From Rhodospirillaceae bacterium (GTDB lineage Bacteria; Pseudomonadota; Alphaproteobacteria; Dongiales; Dongiaceae): 64,000 bases of DNA. The position numbers and the translations under genes are program-made. A model generated the notes under the pieces. The model was not told the origin of the DNA and did not search any database. It saw only the letters and a list, made by a program, of their open reading frames with translations. This document shows positions 62,292-64,000 of the stretch, one piece after another; positions within the stretch are counted from its first letter, which is position 1, and every line of letters begins with the position of its first letter. Location: assembly GCA_008012315.1 (NCBI GenBank), contig SSEL01000009.1, positions 277,768-341,767 of the forward strand, in the 5' to 3' direction.

Positions 62292-62327
62292 GGGCAGCGC
62301 CTGAATCTCTGGAATATGGCGCTGCCC
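62292..62327 (-). terminator. Intrinsic terminator for the small minus-strand gene
   Basis: Perfect 10-base arms GGGCAGCGCC and GGCGCTGCCC with a 16-base loop; on the minus strand it is followed by ATTTTTA. It lies 61 bases beyond the stop at 62389, so it probably ends that transcript; it may also help end the aminotransferase transcript. Confidence 0.85.
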
Positions 62328-62388
62328 GAGTTTGGGGCGATGGTTCTGGGGAGGGGAGGACATCGCCCGGTTGGTTTAACGGCTGCCG

Positions 62389-62619
62389 TTACCGTTCGTT
62401 GGCCGGTACCGGACGATCGACGAAATGGCCGACGCGGTTGATCGCAGCCATCGCCTTCTGGAAGCCGGAGAATTTGCTGCCGTCGAGCAGGCGGAAACGC
62501 GGGTCCAAGGCGGTGAAGCGGTAATTCTTGATGTCGGCTTTACTGGCCTTTTCTTCCGTCAGGACGCCGATGACAGTTTCGTTATGGTGAAGAGGGGTCT
62601 GGTGAACACGGCTTTGCAT
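62389..62619 (-). CDS. Small conserved-looking protein (76 residues), unknown function
   Basis: Read from MQSRVHQTPLHHNETVIGVL at 62619, with GGAG seven bases in front. The sequence has no membrane segment or signal; it has a His/Arg-rich start, then DIKNYRFTALDPRFRLLDG, and an aromatic-basic end FVDRPVPANER. Its own ribosome site and a clean terminator after the stop support reality. Function unknown. Confidence 0.6.
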   Translation of the reverse strand: MQSRVHQTPLHHNETVIGVLTEEKASKADIKNYRFTALDPRFRLLDGSKFSGFQKAMAAINRVGHFVDRPVPANER

Positions 62620-62861
62620 GATGTTCTCCGAAGAAGCCATGACCGGAAACTGAGCGAATGGGAGGGCTGACCGCCCGAGCGTCTCGGACGGTCAGATATC
62701 GCTACATCGACGGCATGCCGTCGGAGGCCGCCGCATGGGGAGAATGTTGCACATGGCACGATCTCTGTCTGTGACGACGCTCATCTTTGCGTCATCGCTA
62801 CAGGTCTATAGATCGTTACCCGGCCTTTTCAATCAACCGAGATTACCTGTCGCCCGCCGCG

Positions 62862-62907
62862 AGCTATGCTCGCGATCTCACGAAGGCCGAGCTATGCGCG
62901 CGATCGC
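62862..62907. repeat. Imperfect direct repeat, period 27 bases
   Basis: CGAGCTATGCTCGCGATC (from about 62862) and CGAGCTATGCGCGCGATC (from about 62889) differ at one base, in the gap after the right-edge oxidoreductase. The 287 bases upstream (62620-62912) hold the promoter of the small gene and nothing else obvious. Confidence 0.6.
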
Positions 62908-62912
62908 GCAGG

Positions 62913-64000
62913 CTACCTGTCAGCCAGCATGCCAGCCACCAGATCGCCGATGGCCAGAGACGCGGTGAGGCCGGGGCTCTCGATACCGAAAAGCTGGACC
63001 AGGTTGGGCAGGCCATGCGCCGCCGGACCGTCGATGCGGAAATCGGCATCGCCCTCGCCGGGGCCGACCAGTTTCGGCCGGATGCCGGTATAGCCCGGCT
63101 CCAAGGCGCCATCGGGCAGGTCGGGCCAGTAGCGCCGGATCGCCGGATAGAAACGCTCGGCGCGCGCCGGGTCGATGCGGTAGTCCAGATTGTCGATCCA
63201 TTCGACATCGGGGCCGAAGCGGGCGCGTCCGCCAAGATCGATGGTCAGGTGGATGCCGAGGCCGCCCGGCTCCGGCACCGGATAGATCAGCCGCTGAAAT
63301 GGCGAGCGGCCCTGCAGGGTGAAGTAATTGCCCTTCGCGAGGGCCTGTTTCGGGATGAGATGTTCCGGGTAGCCGCGCAACTGCCGCGCCAGATTCCAGG
63401 CGCCATGGCCGGCTGCATTGACCAGGTATCTGGTCTTCAATTGCATCGGCGTATCGCCGCCGGTTTCCAGGCGATAGCCATCCCGGGCGATCTCGCCGCG
63501 CAGCACCGGTGTACGGAAGGCGAAGAGGGCGCCGGCATTTTCTGCGTCACCTTGCAAGGCAAGCATGAAAGCATGGCTGTCGATGATGCCGGTCGATGGC
63601 GATAACAGGCCGCCGCTGGCCTTCAGTGCTGGCTCCCGTTTGCCGATTTCTGTGGCATCCAGAAATTTGAGATCGTCGACGCCATTGGCGGCGGCGCGGG
63701 CAGCGACGGCCTCGAGCTGGCCGAGCTGCGCCGGGTCGCTGGCGACGATCAGTTTGCCCAGCCGTGCATGCGGCACGCCATGGCTGGCGCAGAAATCATA
63801 GAGCGCATTGCGTCCCGCCAGGCAAAGGCGGGCCTTCAAACTGTCCTTGGCATAGTAGATACCGGCGTGAATGACTTCGCTGTTGCGCGAGGATGTCTCG
63901 CTGCCGATGATCGGCGCAGCTTCCAGGACCAGAACCTCTTTCCCCTGTGATGCCAAGGTGCGGGCAATGGCAAGACCGACCACCCCGGCCCCCACCACCG
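62913..64000 (-). CDS. lhgO: FAD-dependent oxidoreductase, L-2-hydroxyglutarate oxidase/dehydrogenase family; 5' end beyond the window
   Basis: 361 or more residues. The FAD Rossmann loop reads [13 protein letters not shown]; the family-specific [32 protein letters not shown], and the C-terminal [16 protein letters not shown] follow. It oxidises L-2-hydroxyglutarate or a similar 2-hydroxy acid to the 2-oxo acid. The first codons inside the window are GTG GTG at 63998, mid-motif (VVGAGVVGL), so the true start lies to the right outside the window. Confidence 0.88.
   Translation of the reverse strand, partial: VVGAGVVGLAIARTLASQGKEVLVLEAAPIIGSETSSRNSEVIHAGIYYAKDSLKARLCLAGRNALYDFCASHGVPHARLGKLIVASDPAQLGQLEAVAARAAANGVDDLKFLDATEIGKREPALKASGGLLSPSTGIIDSHAFMLALQGDAENAGALFAFRTPVLRGEIARDGYRLETGGDTPMQLKTRYLVNAAGHGAWNLARQLRGYPEHLIPKQALAKGNYFTLQGRSPFQRLIYPVPEPGGLGIHLTIDLGGRARFGPDVEWIDNLDYRIDPARAERFYPAIRRYWPDLPDGALEPGYTGIRPKLVGPGEGDADFRIDGPAAHGLPNLVQLFGIESPGLTASLAIGDLVAGMLADR

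Overview
The window is about 64 kb of GC-rich, tightly packed chromosomal DNA from a Gram-negative bacterium, most probably an alphaproteobacterium of Rhodospirillales type. This rests on overall gene style, a membrane cytochrome-type urate hydroxylase (PuuD), a Fur/TonB iron module, an autotransporter and a kdp operon. Genus cannot be fixed by reading alone. I see no tRNA, rRNA, CRISPR, insertion sequence or phage gene. Two genes are cut by the window edges: glgA on the left and an L2HGDH-type FAD oxidoreductase on the right.

Layout. 1-3.1 kb: end of glycogen synthase, a TPR-methyltransferase, and a small membrane protein. 3.2-16 kb: an almost complete purine catabolic island. It has GntR and LysR regulators, then HIU hydrolase, xdhA, xdhB, xdhC, puuD, uraD, guaD and puuE, then allantoicase on the other strand and a DUF1989 protein. 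Together these take guanine/xanthine through urate, 5-hydroxyisourate, OHCU, allantoin and allantoate to ureidoglycolate plus urea. No ureidoglycolate lyase is seen. 16-22.1 kb: a less familiar module with a histidine-box membrane hydroxylase, a DUF6166-like protein, two small membrane proteins, a GntR/FCD regulator, an MFS transporter, a PanB-like aldolase with substituted metal ligands, and a cysteine hydrolase. Two near-identical AT-rich operator-like sites flank this regulator and suggest one regulon; this is my leading candidate for an undescribed system.

22.3-31.8 kb: a lipoprotein, a small secreted protein, an M32 carboxypeptidase, a five-gene peptide-type ABC transporter operon, a cupin and Dps. 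31.9-39 kb: a ferredoxin reductase, a TauD-like dioxygenase, an MsrQ-like heme protein with a repeat-expanded loop, and an FMN reductase followed by an AaeXAB-like efflux set. A nested palindrome sits directly after the dioxygenase. 39-51 kb: a 1133-residue autotransporter and the complete kdpFABCDE operon, with an extra 27-codon membrane peptide in front of kdpF and a KdpE-like box upstream.

51-59.5 kb: an iron-acquisition locus built around one Fur box at about 56.85 kb. To its left, on the minus strand, lie a PepSY membrane protein, a TonB-dependent siderophore receptor, a PiuC-type hydroxylase and an enolase-superfamily enzyme closed by a terminator. To its right, on the plus strand, lie exbB, exbD and tonB. 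59.5-64 kb: arfB, a GcvA-like LysR regulator, a class I aminotransferase, a small unknown gene with its own terminator, and the right-edge oxidoreductase.
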